Shown: positions 35,411 to 47,985, counted from the stretch's first letter. The stretch: DNA of 64,000 nucleotides from Rostratula benghalensis (GCA_013399305.1 VXAI01000039.1:5045044-5109043), one strand, 5' to 3'. Notes: a model not told the origin generated them from the letters alone. Numbers and translations: made by a program.

Positions 35411-38400
35411 CAGTTGTCCTTGGTATGCTGAAATGTATGTATGCTATCTATGAAAAACATTCATCCTTTACTGTATAAGGTGACGAACATTTCTGAATTT
35501 GATACAACAATTTGTTAGTCCATAGCATTAAGTTTCTTCTTGTCTGAAACTGAAACTCATAGATATTTTGGGATACTGGTCTTAGCCAGTCTTGATGCTA
35601 ACTTAAAAAAAAAATAATCTAAATGTTGGCTCTATATTTTAGCCTGAAATGTTGGCACATGTGGTGTGCGATTCAAGATTTTTTGTTGGTTGCATGTGTG
35701 CCTCTGTGTGTATTTTTCTTGAGTGTGCAGTAAGCATGAGAAACTACAGTTTGGAAAAGACAGGAGGTCCAAGGTGAGATCCCTAAGGTGTCATCACCTT
35801 TTCTAGGTGCCACTGTTTTGGGTACTCCAATAATATTTTGATTATAAAATAATGTTTGGCAAATATCCTTTGACTATGAGAATAATTATGCTGTTAAGAT
35901 TTCTGAAACAATAATTAATGGGATCATTACATATACTGTAGTGATACAATGTTCACAGACATAAGATTGATTTATACTGAGCTCAACACCTTTGTCTATT
36001 CTAAATAGTAATCTTTTGACTTTGAACATATCTGTATGGATGTGTAATTGTAAGTCTTAAAATAGGGAACAAGAATACAGAAATACATCAGGAGGAGAGA
36101 TATATATAATAATCATATGAATATGAATCAGATAATTTGAATCTGTTCTTCTAGGGATATTGAGATAGTTTTGTCTTCAGAAGCTGGATAATTTGAATGA
36201 AAAACAAAATTGAAAAATGTCTGAGCTGGCTGCTTACAGATGTAGTAGATATCTGCTAATAAAGATAGTAAGCCACATCTAGCCAGGATGGAAGTGAAAT
36301 TCTCATGTTGTGTTCTACATGTTTATATACTAGCTGAGTTTGATCTTATATAATCCAAATCTAAGGAAAAAAAAAAACCCAAAAATGCTTAATGAAACTT
36401 AGTGTAAGATTTGGAATCCTTTACATTATAATATAATTTCAAATACAGCACGTTATAAACTTCCAGTGTAATTGTACTCATTTATAAATTGTTCTCAGCC
36501 ATGGATTTTGGTAGCCTCTCTGAAGTGTTAAGACATGGTTTTGTTAGAGGGCAACTTTAAAATAAATAAATAATGTATCTCAACTTCTGTTTAGAAAAAT
36601 AACTTTCATGATAACACAAGGAATCCTTTGAAAAGCTCATGGGAACACTGCTATTTGTGAAACAGGATCAGAGAAACACTTATTCAAGGTGGCAAAGAAG
36701 TACTGCTGTGACCAAGAGGAACAAATTAGTTTCTACAAAGTGACTTGTTTTGAGAGAGCTACAGAAACAGCATTGTCAAAAAAGCACCAGAAGATTTAGA
36801 AACATTGCATTGAACGTGTAAAGGAATCTTCTTACATCCATTCTTAATGACAACCCTCCATCAGAGCTCTTTTTAGCTTAATCTCATGCTTGCTGATACT
36901 TTTTTAGCATATATTATCTCTAAGTGAAGATTTCTGTAACATATAAAAGAATTTAGGTGAAGAATAATCTTACTGTGATAGCCACTATCTGCAGGTTGAA
37001 TTAATATATTTTATTAGAGCTTCCCAAAATAACAAGAAAGAGAAAACCGAGTATCACCTTTCTCACTGAAACTAACAAGAAACAATTTATTCTTTCCCTG
37101 TTACAACATGGCTGGCATAGTTAGGAGCATCACAGCAAGCTCACAGACCAGACCTAGCAGATTCCTCTGTACAGAATTATGAAAAATATGTTAATTACTC
37201 CTTTTATTTTTTCTTTCAAAAAATCCAGATGAATTTGTGGCTAAGTATACTACACTAAATTTCAATAGATTTGATGTAATTGAAAATTATTTAATGAATC
37301 AGGAAATTAAGTTTTAAACCATGAAAACTGTAGGATATGCTTTAAGTGTTATTATTAAATGTTGAGTCCCATCAGCAGTTTATTTCTTCTTAAGGGCTTT
37401 GCAAGAACAAGTTTTCAGTTATGACAGAAGACTTCAATGCAGTTCCTTGTAAAATCTTTTCTATGATACTATGAAAGGAGTTGAAAATGAAAATTAGCTT
37501 GCTTTTCTTGGAGTGTGAAAGTTGTCCCATAATTTTGAATCTAGACATAATTACTGACCCAAGCCCTAACCCCACTTACAGCTTTGGTTTTAATGTTGCA
37601 GTAAATTGAAGGGATACTTCTCACCATGAAGCTGATATACAGATGATACTTTGGGAGCAGAGTGTTTTTGCACTTTGAGGAATGAAAAAGATAAAAGGGA
37701 GTGTTCAAACATGTCTCCGTGTGGGTGCTAAAGAGTGCAATTCATGGTACCTTATTGGTCATTTTCCATACTGTGTGTTATTACAAATGTGGTAGAGAAA
37801 GTAATTTGTCTTAAACTAAATTCCTAATATCTTTATTTACTGTCTTGGAGATTAGGTAGAAATCTATCTAATAGGTATTCTCCCAGCACAAGTGCTGCAC
37901 CAGCAACAGCCACACAATCTGTGACTGATGCAATGCTGCCTGTACGGTCCCACCTACCTGGTATGACTAGAAGGACTGCATGGTACCAGAGGGCTGTGGT
38001 ATAATATCTCCTTAGTCAGAAGGAATTCAGCAACCATGCAACATGGAGCAGTATAGTTATTACCCTTTTTGGAAAGAAGTGAAGAAAACAGTGCTTGCAA
38101 ACCATCACTCTAAAGAATAGGCATGAGGCTGGATTCAAAGCGGGCAGAGGCACCACACTTTAAGGCAAGATAGGAAGGTAGATAATGTGCACAGGTTTGT
38201 AATGCTCTATTGACTAGCTCCAGACTGCTTTCTCCTCACAGCTGGAGCATTAGGATTATCCTCAGCAGGTGCCTAATTTCTTTCCTTGCTGTCTATAGGA
38301 AGCCAAGTGGGTCTTTGCATTCTCTGAGTTAGGAGCAACTAGTGTGCTCTTGGTTTCATAGCTGTGAGAAATGCTTCAGAAGTGTAGTTTTGCCTAAGGT

Positions 38401-38411
38401 AAAAGTGTTTC

Positions 38412-38430
38412 TTTTTTTTTTTTTTTTTTT
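38412..38430 (+). repeat. T19 homopolymer
   Basis: Nineteen T followed by AAGAGGGAG. It is complementary to the A20 run about 205 bases downstream. Confidence 0.9.
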
Positions 38431-38635
38431 AAGAGGGAGTCTGAAGAGATCAGGGAAATAAATGCAAAGCAATTGTTTGAATTATGTGTGCTTCTGCACA
38501 TGTCTTTCAAAGACATGTAGAGAACACCAGTGCTGAGGTTATCAGTCTGCTGCTTGCACCCACAGAGACTGCCTTTAAATTCTAGTGACAGAAAGTGAAA
38601 TAGATACTGCAATTACTCTAAGGCTAGCACTTCTG

Positions 38636-38655
38636 AAAAAAAAAAAAAAAAAAAA
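38636..38655 (+). repeat. A20 homopolymer
   Basis: Twenty A followed by GAGAAATAAG. With the T19 run it brackets a unique 205-base segment. Confidence 0.85.
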
Positions 38656-39489
38656 GAGAAATAAGAGAATTTTATAAGATAGCTAATATCTCATGCTTTA
38701 CATGCTGTGCAACTGGGCAGGTGTTTTGTGCAGAGCCCCTGGGGAATGTATGTGTTGATATAAACAGGAAGGAGTTTTCATTTCATGAATCACTAGTTTG
38801 TCAGTGATGCATTACATCTTGTCACAGATGTTATGGAGCAAAAATGAGGTACTGCCCTGAATTTTATACCCCCATGACTGGAAGATTTGAACCTGGGGAT
38901 TTGTAAGCTGGATGATTTAGCTGCAATCATTCATGGCAATTTTGTTAACTACTATTATTACTGGGAGCATTTTGGAGACACTTGCTCTTAATAGACTTTG
39001 TAACTGAATGTAGTGATTAACCCTTTAACACCTTCCTAATGATATCTACTCTGTTCTGTCAAAGGTAAAATATGACAGTTCTGAATATCAAGTAATTGCA
39101 TTAGTCATGGAACGAATACAGTGACAAGTTACTCTACAGAAAGATTTGTTAGTCTCTGTATAATGATACATTAGCTATACACTGTGCTCAGTAGTAGTTA
39201 TATTATAACATTGGACATTACTTTATTAGTGGCAGTATGAGTCAGATAACAGTCTGGTGCCTCGCATTGTGTTCAAGGAAAAATGCCCTGATTGCTCACT
39301 AGAAACTGGTGACAGAAGCTGAGATAACCAAAGTAATGACACAACCTTACCCTTTTTAGACCAGAGGAACAAAAGACTATATGAATGTTTATGTAAGGCA
39401 AAGAAAATAATATTCTTCATCAGTGCTGATGTGGAAAGAGTGTTGGATTGTTGGTGTTTGGGTTCTTTTCCCATCTTGGTTCATTTCCC

Positions 39490-40383
39490 ATTCACCAGTG
39501 CTGTTTAATATCTCCATCAATTACCTAGACAGTGAGTTTGAGTGCACTCTCAGCAAATTTGTAGTGATGTGGTCAATATGCCTGAGGGACAGGATGAAAT
39601 ATAGAGGGACTTGAATAGGCTTGAGAGGTGAGCCCATGCAAACTTCATGAAGTTCAATAAGCCCAAGTGCAGTGTCCTGCACGTAGGTTGAGACAATCCC
39701 CACTATCAATACAGGCTGAGGGATGAAGTGGTTGAGGGACGCCTTGCCAAGAAAGAATTGAGGGTACTAGTGGATGAAAAGCTGGGTGTGAGCTGACAAT
39801 GTGCACTCCCAGTCCAGAAGGCCAACTATATCCTGGGCTGCATCAAAACTTCCCCCTCTACTCTTCCCTGGTGGCACTGCATCTGGAATATTGTGTCCAG
39901 TTCTGGACCCCTCACCTCAAGGTCGGGGAACTGCTTGAGAAAGTCCAGGCCAGAGCCACAAAGATGATTAAGGGAGTGGAGCATCTCCCATATGAGGAAA
40001 GACTGAGGGAGCTGGGTTTCTTTAGCTTGTAGAAGAGGAGACTGAGGGGTGACCTCATTAATGTTTAAGAATATGTAAAGGGTGCCAGGAAGATGCCAGG
40101 CTCTTCTCAGTGATGGCTAATGATAGGACAAGGGGCAATGGGTGCAAGCTGGAACACAGGAGGTTCCACTTAAATATGAGAAAAACTTCTTCACAGTTAG
40201 GATGACGGAGCACTGGAACGGGCTGCCCAGAGAAGTTGTGGAGTCTCCTTCTCTGGAGATATTCAAAACCCGTCTGGATGCATTCCTGTGTGGCCTGATC
40301 TAGGTATTCCTGCTCTGGCAGGGGGATTGGACTAGATGATCTTTCAAGGTGCTTTCCCATCCCTGATATTCTGTGATTCTGTA
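39490..40383 (+). mobile_element. CR1 LINE, 5'-truncated, plus strand
   Basis: Starts within the reverse-transcriptase region (CACCAGTGCTGTTTAATATC encodes PVLFNI), passes through the C-terminal coding part, and ends with GATCTAGGTATTCCTGCTCT, GGCAGGGGGATTGGACTAG and GATATTCTGTGATTCTG. The 3' end is nearly the same as the stump at 575-690. Roughly 890 bases of the family's ~4.5 kb remain. A second CR1 follows within about 15 bases in the same orientation. Confidence 0.92.
39505..40260 (+). pseudogene. CR1 reverse-transcriptase C-terminal remnant
   Basis: Pieces of the CR1 polyprotein appear in different frames: PVLFNISINYLDSEFE near 39505-39550; [14 protein letters not shown] and [13 protein letters not shown] within 39799-40029; then [18 protein letters not shown] sequence near 40206-40255. 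An in-frame TAG at 40030-40032 and several frame changes break the gene. The catalytic core upstream is missing through 5' truncation. Confidence 0.85.
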
Positions 40384-40398
40384 AAAACAAGCATGACC

Positions 40399-40964
40399 GG
40401 GGCCAGGGAAGGTGATTCTACCCCTCTGCTCTCCTCTGGTGAGACCTTAGTTGGAGTACTGCATCCAGATGTGGAGCCCTCATAGCAGGAAAGGTGTGAA
40501 CTTGTTGGAGTGGGTCCAGAGGGCCACGAAAATGATCAGAGGGCTGGAACACCGCTCCTGTGAGGACAGGCTGAGAGATTTGTGTTTGTTCAACCTGGGG
40601 AAGAGAAGACTTTGGGGAGATCTTATTGTAGCCTTTCAGTACTTAAAGGAATTTATAAGAAAGATGGGGATCAACTTGTTAGCAGGGCCTGTTGCAAAAG
40701 GGCAAAGGGTAATAGCTTTAAATTAAAAGAGGGAAGATTTAGACTAGATATAAGGAAGAAATTCTTTACAGTGAGAGTGGTGGAACACTGGAATGGGTTG
40801 CCAGGAGAGGTGGTTAGATGGCCCATCCCTGGAAACTGGAAACATTCAAGGTCAGGTTAGACAAGGCTTTGAGCAACCCAATCTAGTTGAAGATTTCCCT
40901 GCTCATTGCAGGGCAGTTGGACTAGATGACCTTCCAAACCCTAACTCTTCTATGATTCTTTGAT
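40399..40964 (+). mobile_element. Second CR1 LINE, different subfamily, plus strand
   Basis: Begins at GGCCAGGGAAGGTGATTCTA and ends with GCAGGGCAGTTGGACTAGAT, GACCTTCCAAACCC and TATGATTCTTTGAT. The body and 3' end differ clearly from the element just upstream (for example GCAGGGCAGTTGGACTAGAT versus GGCAGGGGGATTGGACTAG), so this is another CR1 subfamily and not a duplication of the first. It is truncated to about 565 bases. Confidence 0.9.
40451..40860 (+). pseudogene. CR1 ORF2 C-terminal remnant
   Basis: MEYCIQMWSPHSRKG, VQRATKMIRGLEHRS and [16 protein letters not shown] are CR1 polyprotein C-terminal motifs in one frame (to 40726). [20 protein letters not shown] follows in another frame (to 40860). 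One frame change separates them. Non-functional. Confidence 0.85.
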
Positions 40965-41017
40965 ATATCAGTGGCAGAATTACTTGTGCAAGTTTTAAGG
41001 CAAGTATAATGGACTTC

Positions 41018-41042
41018 TTTTTTTTTTTTTTTTTTTTTTTTT
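41018..41042 (+). repeat. T25 homopolymer
   Basis: Twenty-five T, about 50 bases past the end of the second plus-strand CR1. Not a normal CR1 tail, since CR1 ends in octamer repeats. Confidence 0.9.
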
Positions 41043-43251
41043 AATTTTTATATATGTTGCCAATTTAAATTCATTTTGATTTTTTGTTTGGCATTCTTTT
41101 ATTCCCTCCCAGAAGTTACTTACTGAAGCCAATGTGTCAGCCCAGTGTTCACAACTTGGTATACTTTCCCAAGCTTTAAGGCTAATAGTTTTGTAATCAT
41201 TTTGCATAGGGTGTTTTTACTAATATCTTCACTTCCTTTAAATGAGGTGTAATTCCTGAATACGTTGTATGTAGCTCATATTCAATGGAACTTGGACTTC
41301 ATGCACTTCAGTGTAGTAGAATTCTGCTTCTGACTGTTTCCAGCTGTCACCACTTTTTAGATGTCACTCCATGTGCACAGCATAGCAGGAAATACTCTTA
41401 TCACCTCTGCAGAAAATGTTTTTGACCTTGTGGATTTCTAAAATTTTGTTCCATTAATTTGAAAACTAAGATTTAGCATAGTGAACATCAGGCAATCTGC
41501 AGTACTTAATCTACTAGCTCAGCAAAACACCAAATTAATTAAAATTTGAAAAGGACTCTCCATCTGTAGCAAAAGCCTGTTCTCAATTACATATTGAATT
41601 AAATAAGAGATAGGAATATTTTTGAAAGCTTGAAATTTATGGTTTCATTAGACTGAAAAATTAAACCTAAAAATGTGTAAAAATCCACATTAATCATTTA
41701 GTTTTAGCACATAAATGCAAATGGCTTGGAACCGAGCTTCATTTCAGAGTGTAAGTAGTAATTACCTAGTGACACCTCATGAGCTTCATTAGAACCCTGC
41801 TTTTAATAAAAGTGGGGAACACTAGGGATCTGTACAAATAAGAGGATTATGGTATTTAATCAGCACAAAGTGGTAACAATAAAGCTTCATTAGATAACAT
41901 TTCCAAATATGAAATTGAGGAAAATTATCTTGAATATAAGTGGGTTAAAAAGTGGGTTCATTAAAAAGTATTTTATTCAGTGAATTCTCTTTTCTTCTGT
42001 TCAAGAATTGTGTGAATCAGTCTGGTGCTTGAAATGATCATATTCAACAATTAGTAGATGGAAAATTTGTTCTGCCAAACTGTTGTTCTTATACAATGCT
42101 AGTCTATGGTTGTTTTTAGCAGTCATTAGTATTTGAGTACTTGATATCCACCATTTGTGATATTTAATGATTGCTTTTAGCACAAAATTTTTCCTGATCT
42201 ATCTATTTTTCCTGGGCTATAAATCTTCTGCAAGATATAAGTTCATATGCAACCATATACACATGAGAATTTATGGCATAAGGATACTGAAATATTTTTC
42301 TTTCTTCAGCTTTATGAACAATAATCAAATTATATACAGAGTTTCATTTAAAGAAAGAACAGTAGGAAATTGTATTTATGGAAAGGAAAGATCTCAACTA
42401 CTTTGCATGATTTTTTTCAGGCCTAATCTCTCACATGATAATTTATTACCAGCCTAAGTGTTAAGCTCAGGAAAAAATTAATTTACAAGATCAGGATTTT
42501 AATTTCCTTTTTTCATATGTCTAAAAAAATTTAAAAGTTGAGATAAAACACAGATTCTGTAATATATTATTTTGTTGTTGTTTAGCATTTACTAGTATTA
42601 TTAGTATACAATATATGTAGGAACATTATGGGAGAAAAATATAGTGGTGCAAGTATCCCTAGAACATTATAATTTACCTTACATATTTAATGTAATATTC
42701 AGAGCCCTATTCAAAGAAAATATACTGGGAAACACTTCTCAAGCATAAGGAATTAGATGCTTTACAGCTACAATTATGTGTGGGAATTTTATTTTCATAG
42801 AAGTGTGTGCTTCTGTCTTATTTTAAACATGGGATTACTGCATTCTTAGTACTTAGAGTACCTTCTAGGAAAGTTATTTGTAGACAATGCTTGTATTTTT
42901 CTTTCTTTTTTATAATGCCGCTCTCTTCCCACACCTCTTTAGTTAACATCGTAAGAAAACAGAACCAGAGAGGTGATGCTTTGTTTATTTTCAAGCCTTT
43001 TCTCACCAGTGCAGCTTAGTCTAGATTTTATGATTAATAACTATTAATTTTCATCTGGCCTCCTGAAGGGAAATATAGGTAAATTATGGAGGAAGAAATA
43101 GTACAGAAGTCTCATATTGACAGGCATTTTACATTGGTTTGATTTAGTCTTTAAAAGACTTAAGGGAATCATCTTTAAGTACGTGACAGAGGATGTTAGG
43201 ATTGCATGGGAGCACCCAGCCAAATTGGTTTCAGAGCACAGTAAATGAGAT
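41043..43251. other. Noncoding stretch, possible conserved patch
   Basis: No gene or repeat family recognised. Around 41700-41940 lie an ATGCAAAT octamer motif (41714-41721) and several AATAAAG-like words; such a motif mix is common in conserved noncoding elements, but conservation cannot be judged from one sequence. Confidence 0.4.
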
Positions 43252-43985
43252 GCAGGGAACTGTCATCTGACTCAGCTTCTTCTCTGCCTTGCTTTGTCTA
43301 TGAAGAGATAACTTGGGGGGAGCTGGTAAAACAACTCAGCCTGGGGTTGTCTCAAGATTGCATCACAATAAGAACCAAAACCAAATGAAGCCTTAACAAA
43401 CAAAATGCCCTGAGTCCCATCCCACCATTATTCCCATGACTTTGAGTGCTAGACATAACAAAATTAGCAATAGAAACTCAGGAGACATCGCACCACCAGA
43501 GGTAAATATTCCAGATAGTGTAATCCACTCTGGCATAATCCTGCATTTCCCTCAAATCAGGAAATACAAACCATAAGGTTTGGGGAGAGAAATGGGGAAT
43601 TTTCTGATGATACAGCTGGCCTGTAGGAGATTCATCTCCCCTTGTCCAGGATGCTGTACAGGATAACTTCCTGGGGACTGAGAGACCTTACCTGAGAGAG
43701 AGGGTAAGTGATTAAGAAACATAGGTTTATGGCATGCTATTAAGATCATGGTTGGTGCACTTTTACAAGGTATTAATATCTAGCACACCTCTGGTTTCTG
43801 TTGTTACTTTTGGGATCACTTGTAGGTTGTAATAATGTATTTTGCTAGTTGTTTTTAAATTTCAATTGTGTATTTGCGGTTGTACCCATAGAACCCTCAG
43901 TAGTGGCACATTGGACCTGTGAGTGAGGTCCAAATAAATTGTTAATTTGAACCTCTCAGTGAAATCCTTTTCCCTTTTTGTCACA
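43252..43985 (+). mobile_element. LTR-like block, plus strand
   Basis: The right part has LTR 3' architecture: AATAAA at 43933-43938, then about 47 bases of pyrimidine-leaning sequence (GAAATCCTTTTCCCTTTTTG) ending in TCACA at 43985, consistent with an R-U5 region closing in CA. The block is more GC-balanced than its flanks. The left boundary is a guess (TGTCATCTGACTC near 43261 is one possible start). No retroviral coding sequence adjoins it. It could instead be a non-LTR repeat or unique sequence. Confidence 0.35.
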
Positions 43986-45689
43986 AGGGTAGATACCTGA
44001 TATGTGTGCATAGCAAGACAATGGAATTATAAATTTTTATATTATAATGAAATAAGATTTTGAATAATAAGAGTACACTCATTTCTCTTATGCAAGCTTA
44101 CATGTGTAATTCCAGTAAATGAAATGACTGAATAATATATACTTCCTTTTTTAAACTCACACTAGCGAACTCAGATTCTATACTTTGCTGATGTTTTATT
44201 TGCAGCCACCCTTAAATGTGTTACAAATATTCTGACTCCATGCGTGTGACATTTTTCTGATTATAGTTTTGTGAGTTTGGCCAGTATCAGACACATTATT
44301 CTGGGCAACATGATCCTACTGTGAAGTTTTATTTAAGAAGGCTTTGTTAAGGTAGAACGAATGTACATCTACTATCCTTGAAAAGCACCAAGGCTTTGTT
44401 TTATGCTCTCATCATGTTCTCATACATCACCTTTTCATTTATAATCTAAAATTTTACAGTGTTTTGTTCTATTTCTTTGAATATTGGTTGTATCTCATCT
44501 TGTGATATCCTCATTGCTGCAGCTTTATCATCTGTGATTTTATAACTAGGCCAAGTGCTACCTTTATAGATTACTCTTCCATCTGCCCATACACAGATCC
44601 GACTGTTCAGTTCTTTTTATCTAGTCATGCCTATACAAATTAGAAGTATCACAAAGAAAGGTGCTTGAACAGTTTGGGTAACTATGACTAAATTCACAAA
44701 TGGCCTACACAAAGTGCACTTCAGAAGATGCATGTGATTTTTGCATTTCTGCAATTGCGTTTTGAATAGCCCCAAATGGCCAATTGGATATCATTCATTC
44801 TGCGGATCTCTATGTGAGATTGTTATTTAAGGGCTGGGTTGGAAGAAAATTATTTTGATATGATCTCTTTCTAGCACAGAAGATTTACAATTTAAGATGC
44901 CCATGTAATAATGAAAGTCAAGAATGAACCTTGGAGAATGCTGTTTCTAGGTGGGCAGCTGGAGATTTGTATATTTAATGTATTTTCTTGATGAAAGCCA
45001 CAATACTGAGCAATTTTATCATTGCATCAATATATAATCTAGATGTTCACAGCAATTATATGTTTATGACTCAAATTAAGTTCTGCATTGATTCCATTTC
45101 TACACCATGGTTTTTACACGTTCTGGTATTCTAAAAATCCCATTTTCCCCTCTTACACAGTATAACAACTTTTTACTGTAATTATCTTTATCAATGCATT
45201 CAATTTAAAATTTAGCACTTTACCAAGTGCTCATTGCAGCATGCAGTTAGTAACTTAACAAATAATTTCTGCTGCTGTTTTTCTCATTACATTTTCCTGA
45301 AGGCATTTTAGAACCCATGTATTTCTTCCATTGCTGTGGCCACTTTGCTACATTAAAAAAGGGACTTTATCTCTTTATCTTTCTATATCTTTTCTTTCTA
45401 ACTTGATCTGTAGGTTCTAGTTAACTTGTTTTCCCGGAAAAGTTCTAATCCCTTGTGCAATTCACAAATTTCTCGGAATGTCATTTTTGTAGCAATCAAA
45501 TTCTTGACACCTAGACCTGAAAAAAAAAGTCATATTATGGTCAAATGTGCATAGCTCTGTATGACCTCAGAGAAAAAGATATTTTAAAATAATCCAATAG
45601 CATATAAGATCAGACGTTTTGGAACAGGGAGGGTGCATCCACATAATTTTTCAAACATTTCAATCTTTCATAAAAGCTCTAAGTTCAGA

Positions 45690-45724
<35 letters not shown>

Positions 45725-45877
45725 AGTCAAGTTGGTCTCAAATTACTTTTGGTTATCTTGAAACCTTATCTGATTTAATATAATGTTTACAACAAGTAGC
45801 CCTTACAGTGAGAGGAAGTTGAAAAGTCTCAATCTGGCACAAAATGATTCCCGTGTCTTTATCTTCTTTGACATTAC
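43986..45877. other. AT-rich noncoding DNA
   Basis: Unique sequence plus the A27 homopolymer at 45695-45721. Nothing else recognised. Confidence 0.5.
45695..45721 (+). repeat. A27 homopolymer
   Basis: The longest homopolymer in the window, lying about 155 bases 3' (on the minus strand) of the candidate exon at 45878-46042. Confidence 0.9.
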
Positions 45878-46042
45878 CAGAGTCTGTAGGTGAATCCAAG
45901 CTCATTTGTTGCAACAGGAGTTTGTAGGACTGTCCCTAAAATCTGAACCTGTCCTTTATAAGAAGTTTTGCTATCCAAGAAGCAGTGCCTCCAGGCTGTT
46001 ACAACACATGCAGCTGTTTCATTTTTGAGCCGTCTGTCCAGA
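45878..46042 (-). CDS. Best candidate internal exon, unidentified gene
   Basis: On the minus strand, TATTATTTTTGCATTTCAG is a strong 3' splice site with a long pyrimidine tract; 165 bases follow; then ACAGACTCTG/GTAATG is a usable 5' splice site. One frame is open throughout (54 full codons with one base before and two after, so the exon keeps phase); the other two frames stop. The peptide begins LDRRLKNETAACVVTAWRHC, continues SYKGQVQILGTVLQTP and ends NELGFTYRL. It alternates hydrophobic and polar residues, has two cysteines and a potential N-glycosylation site (NET), which would suit a beta-rich extracellular or luminal domain; this is inference. I do not recognise the family. A conserved fragment of a decayed gene is the alternative. 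Confidence 0.45.
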
Positions 46043-47965
46043 CTGAAATGCAAAAATAATATACTACTTAAAGCATCTGTGACATTTAGTACCAGAGTTG
46101 TTAATGATAAAAGGTCAAATACCATAAAACTGAGAATTTAAAGCATTTCACTCTGGTCATAAATTACTATTTAGTTTAAGTCAAACTGTTAGTGACATTC
46201 ATGTCACAAAATAATTTATTAATATTTTGGAAATGACTCCTCTCACGTTTGAAGTGTAACTATTCTGAATATGTATATATACAACTCTGAGGATGATCAT
46301 GAGCAGTTTAAAACAAAAAAAAGCTAAATTCACTTATTAATTAATCCCCAAGAAATAATTAAAAATGAAAGATAGATAACTACATTATCTAGTACACAGT
46401 TATGTGTTATCTATAATGAGCATATCTAACCCATAGCCGTCTCTAGATGCAGCTACCAGTTGTTCTCAATTATTCTCTAAACTCAGATTCACTCAAACTT
46501 TTTGAGTTTGCAGTCAGATGTGGTGTTCCTGATGCAGTACAATGTACAGAAAAAGTTAGTTCATCGCTTTCTCGGAATGTCATTACCTCTGAGAGTTACC
46601 ACCACTTCTATTTGCAACCTAAAAGGACACTCAGTCATTACTGACTTGCTTCTGTAAAAGTGTCTGGGTTAGAAAACACCCTACTATTACTTTATGCTAA
46701 TGTGGAGTGCTGATACCTAGGTTAAGCCAGGAGATCTGAGGTTAATTAATGTGTTGTTAATGGGAAGGAAAGGGTGGTGAGGAGCAGAGTACAGTATTGG
46801 CTGAACCCAGCTCTGCTGCAGCCGAAAAAAGCACATCAGACTACTGTTATATGATCCTGATGATATTCTCATGCTCTGTATTTAAGTACAGTAATTCCAT
46901 CTGGACCACAAGGTCATCAGTTAATACAATAAGACATGAATAAATAATTTATAGAAGATTTATTCTAACATACTATTGCTTTGCTTGAAGTTTGGTGGTC
47001 AAGAAAAAGACCCCCCAATAAAGTATCAGAAGCATGCAATCTTTTTTTATGGCCAACATATCTCATCAAAGGGATATAGCTATTTTGGATTACTTTTGAG
47101 AAACATCAAGGAGATAGAAGAGCCACATGTAAATTTGAGGTGTGTAATTAATGACAGCTTATAGGTGATTTTAGACATTAATTGAAATTTAAATGAGTTT
47201 TCTTGTGCCATGGAAGTAATATAAACCTGTTAAAGCTCTGGGATAGGAAATATTATTCTATAGGAGATGTAGCAAATGGTAGTGGTTTATGTCTTTTTAA
47301 TACTTATCCAAAGTTAAGAAACTCTGGATGAAATGTATATTGTTTTTATGGTGTGAATCTGGCTTTTTAAGCTTTTAACCCTAACAATGTAACTGATGTT
47401 ATAAAGGTATTCCTCAAACTACAGTGATATAAACCACTTGGGATCGAGTCAGACGTCAGTACTGGTGGGAAGAATAAAATAGTAGAAGTGTTAAACCTTT
47501 TAATATTCTGAACTGCCAAATTGTCTTAAAAGAGATTTACTTCAGATTGCAAGTAATTTCGGGAAGATTTAATTCTATATTTCCAAACAGTTAAAATTGC
47601 ATCCAGTCTCACATCACCAGTTTTATTGGAACTATCACAGAAATTAATTCCGTACATTATTTTTTTTATTCCACTACCTGTACTCTTCAATTCTAATAGC
47701 TGCACAAAGACTTAAATCAGTACCTTAAGCTGAAAATTCTTGTGATTGTTCCATTAATTATTGAGCATAATAGATACGTAAATATTGGATAGTTGTTCAG
47801 TATTTCTGCTTTTATTTGATATTAAAAGTACAGTAAAGTAAAATCAAGATCAATTTAAACATACATTAATGGAAAACAAACAAGTTATAATGCTTTAATT
47901 TGGAAAAAGTAGTGCAATTAAAATGAGGCAGCTGTTGTGGAAACCTTAATGTTTAATGAGGAAAA

Positions 47966-47985
47966 CTATAAATTATGATTTATAG
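47966..47985. repeat. Short perfect inverted repeat
   Basis: CTATAAAT and ATTTATAG are exact reverse complements around TATG. Nearby is CAGCTGTTGTGG (an E-box-like word). It could be a paired A/T-rich factor site or chance. Confidence 0.65.

Larger units (their letters stand above)
35411..39489. other. Noncoding stretch between CR1 copies
   Basis: Mainly AT-rich. Bases about 37890-38340 are more GC-balanced without a recognisable family. It also holds the facing T19 and A20 homopolymers listed separately. No gene supported. Confidence 0.45.
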
